Shown here: positions 63,941-64,000 of the stretch, piece after piece
Position numbering within the stretch: position 1 is the first letter of the stretch
Layout: each line of letters opens with the position of its first letter
From: Amyelois transitella
Taxonomy: Eukaryota; Arthropoda; Insecta; Lepidoptera; Pyralidae
Direction of reading: 5' to 3'
Assembly: GCF_032362555.1 (NCBI RefSeq)
Contig: NC_083529.1
Span: 1,612,001-1,676,000, forward strand
Length of the DNA: 64,000 nt
Position numbers and translations under genes: made by a program
Notes under the pieces: generated by a model
Databases searched by the model: none
The model's input: the letters and a program-made list of their open reading frames with translations, nothing else
What the model was told of the DNA's origin: nothing

Positions 63941-64000
63941 AAAAACTTCTTCGAATGGAGTGAGTTGTGTTTGGGTTAATTGTATGTGTGGTTTTATAGG

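Larger units (their letters stand above)
61303..64000 (-). mobile_element. Errantivirus-like (Ty3/gypsy) endogenous element, 3' part
   Basis: This is the leftward fossil of an insect endogenous retrovirus with, in order, integrase, envelope and a candidate LTR. It is cut by the right window edge, so the gag, protease and reverse transcriptase parts are not visible. The visible pol part looks broken about once and the envelope frame is open throughout. The age cannot be set without the second LTR, but the long open frames suggest it is not ancient. Confidence 0.85.

Overview
The window looks like nuclear DNA of a moth or butterfly (Lepidoptera). Three things point there: AT-rich sequence with spliced, widely spaced genes; dense SINE, RTE-LINE and Helitron (Lep1-like) fragments of types common in Lepidoptera, many with TATG/CATA tails; and insect-type U1, U2 and 5S genes. 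The assignment rests on recognising these repeat families by eye, not on a search.

Region 1 (1-14.2 kb) is a small-RNA gene island. After the last codons of a rightward gene (1-144) come four 5S rRNA genes, two U1 and four U2 snRNA genes, and tRNA-Asn(GTT), -Cys(GCA), -Ser(CGA), -Glu(TTC) and an intron-containing tRNA-Leu(CAA). U2 and 5S are physically linked, head-to-head in two pairs and tail-to-tail in two others. About 1.35 kb carrying one U2 and one 5S is present as a large inverted repeat (4621-5992 and 12007-13347). All six snRNA genes share an upstream motif at the same distance from the start.

Region 2 (16.46-21.84 kb) is a whole-looking DIRS-type tyrosine-recombinase retrotransposon with inverted terminal repeats and an internal complementary region. 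Region 3 (23.5-31 kb) holds the two clear host protein genes, both leftward: a homologue of tRNA-splicing endonuclease subunit TSEN15, and a 1785-residue secreted, Thr/Pro-rich mucin-like protein in two coding exons with a further 5' exon implied upstream.

Region 4 (31-61 kb) has no protein gene I can support. It is a graveyard of interspersed repeats: about twenty copies of one TATG-tailed SINE-like family, RTE LINE 3' ends, tRNA-derived SINEs, Helitrons, a 59-bp tandem repeat and a perfect 63-bp palindrome. Some may lie in long introns of genes outside the window. Region 5 (61.3-64 kb) is the 3' end of a leftward errantivirus-like (Ty3/gypsy) fossil with envelope and integrase parts, cut by the window edge.

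The SINE-like family ends almost exactly like the RTE LINE and has 11-12 bp target duplications, so the LINE very probably mobilised it. The intron-bearing tRNA-Leu needs the splicing endonuclease whose subunit is encoded about 9 kb away, though that proximity is probably chance.
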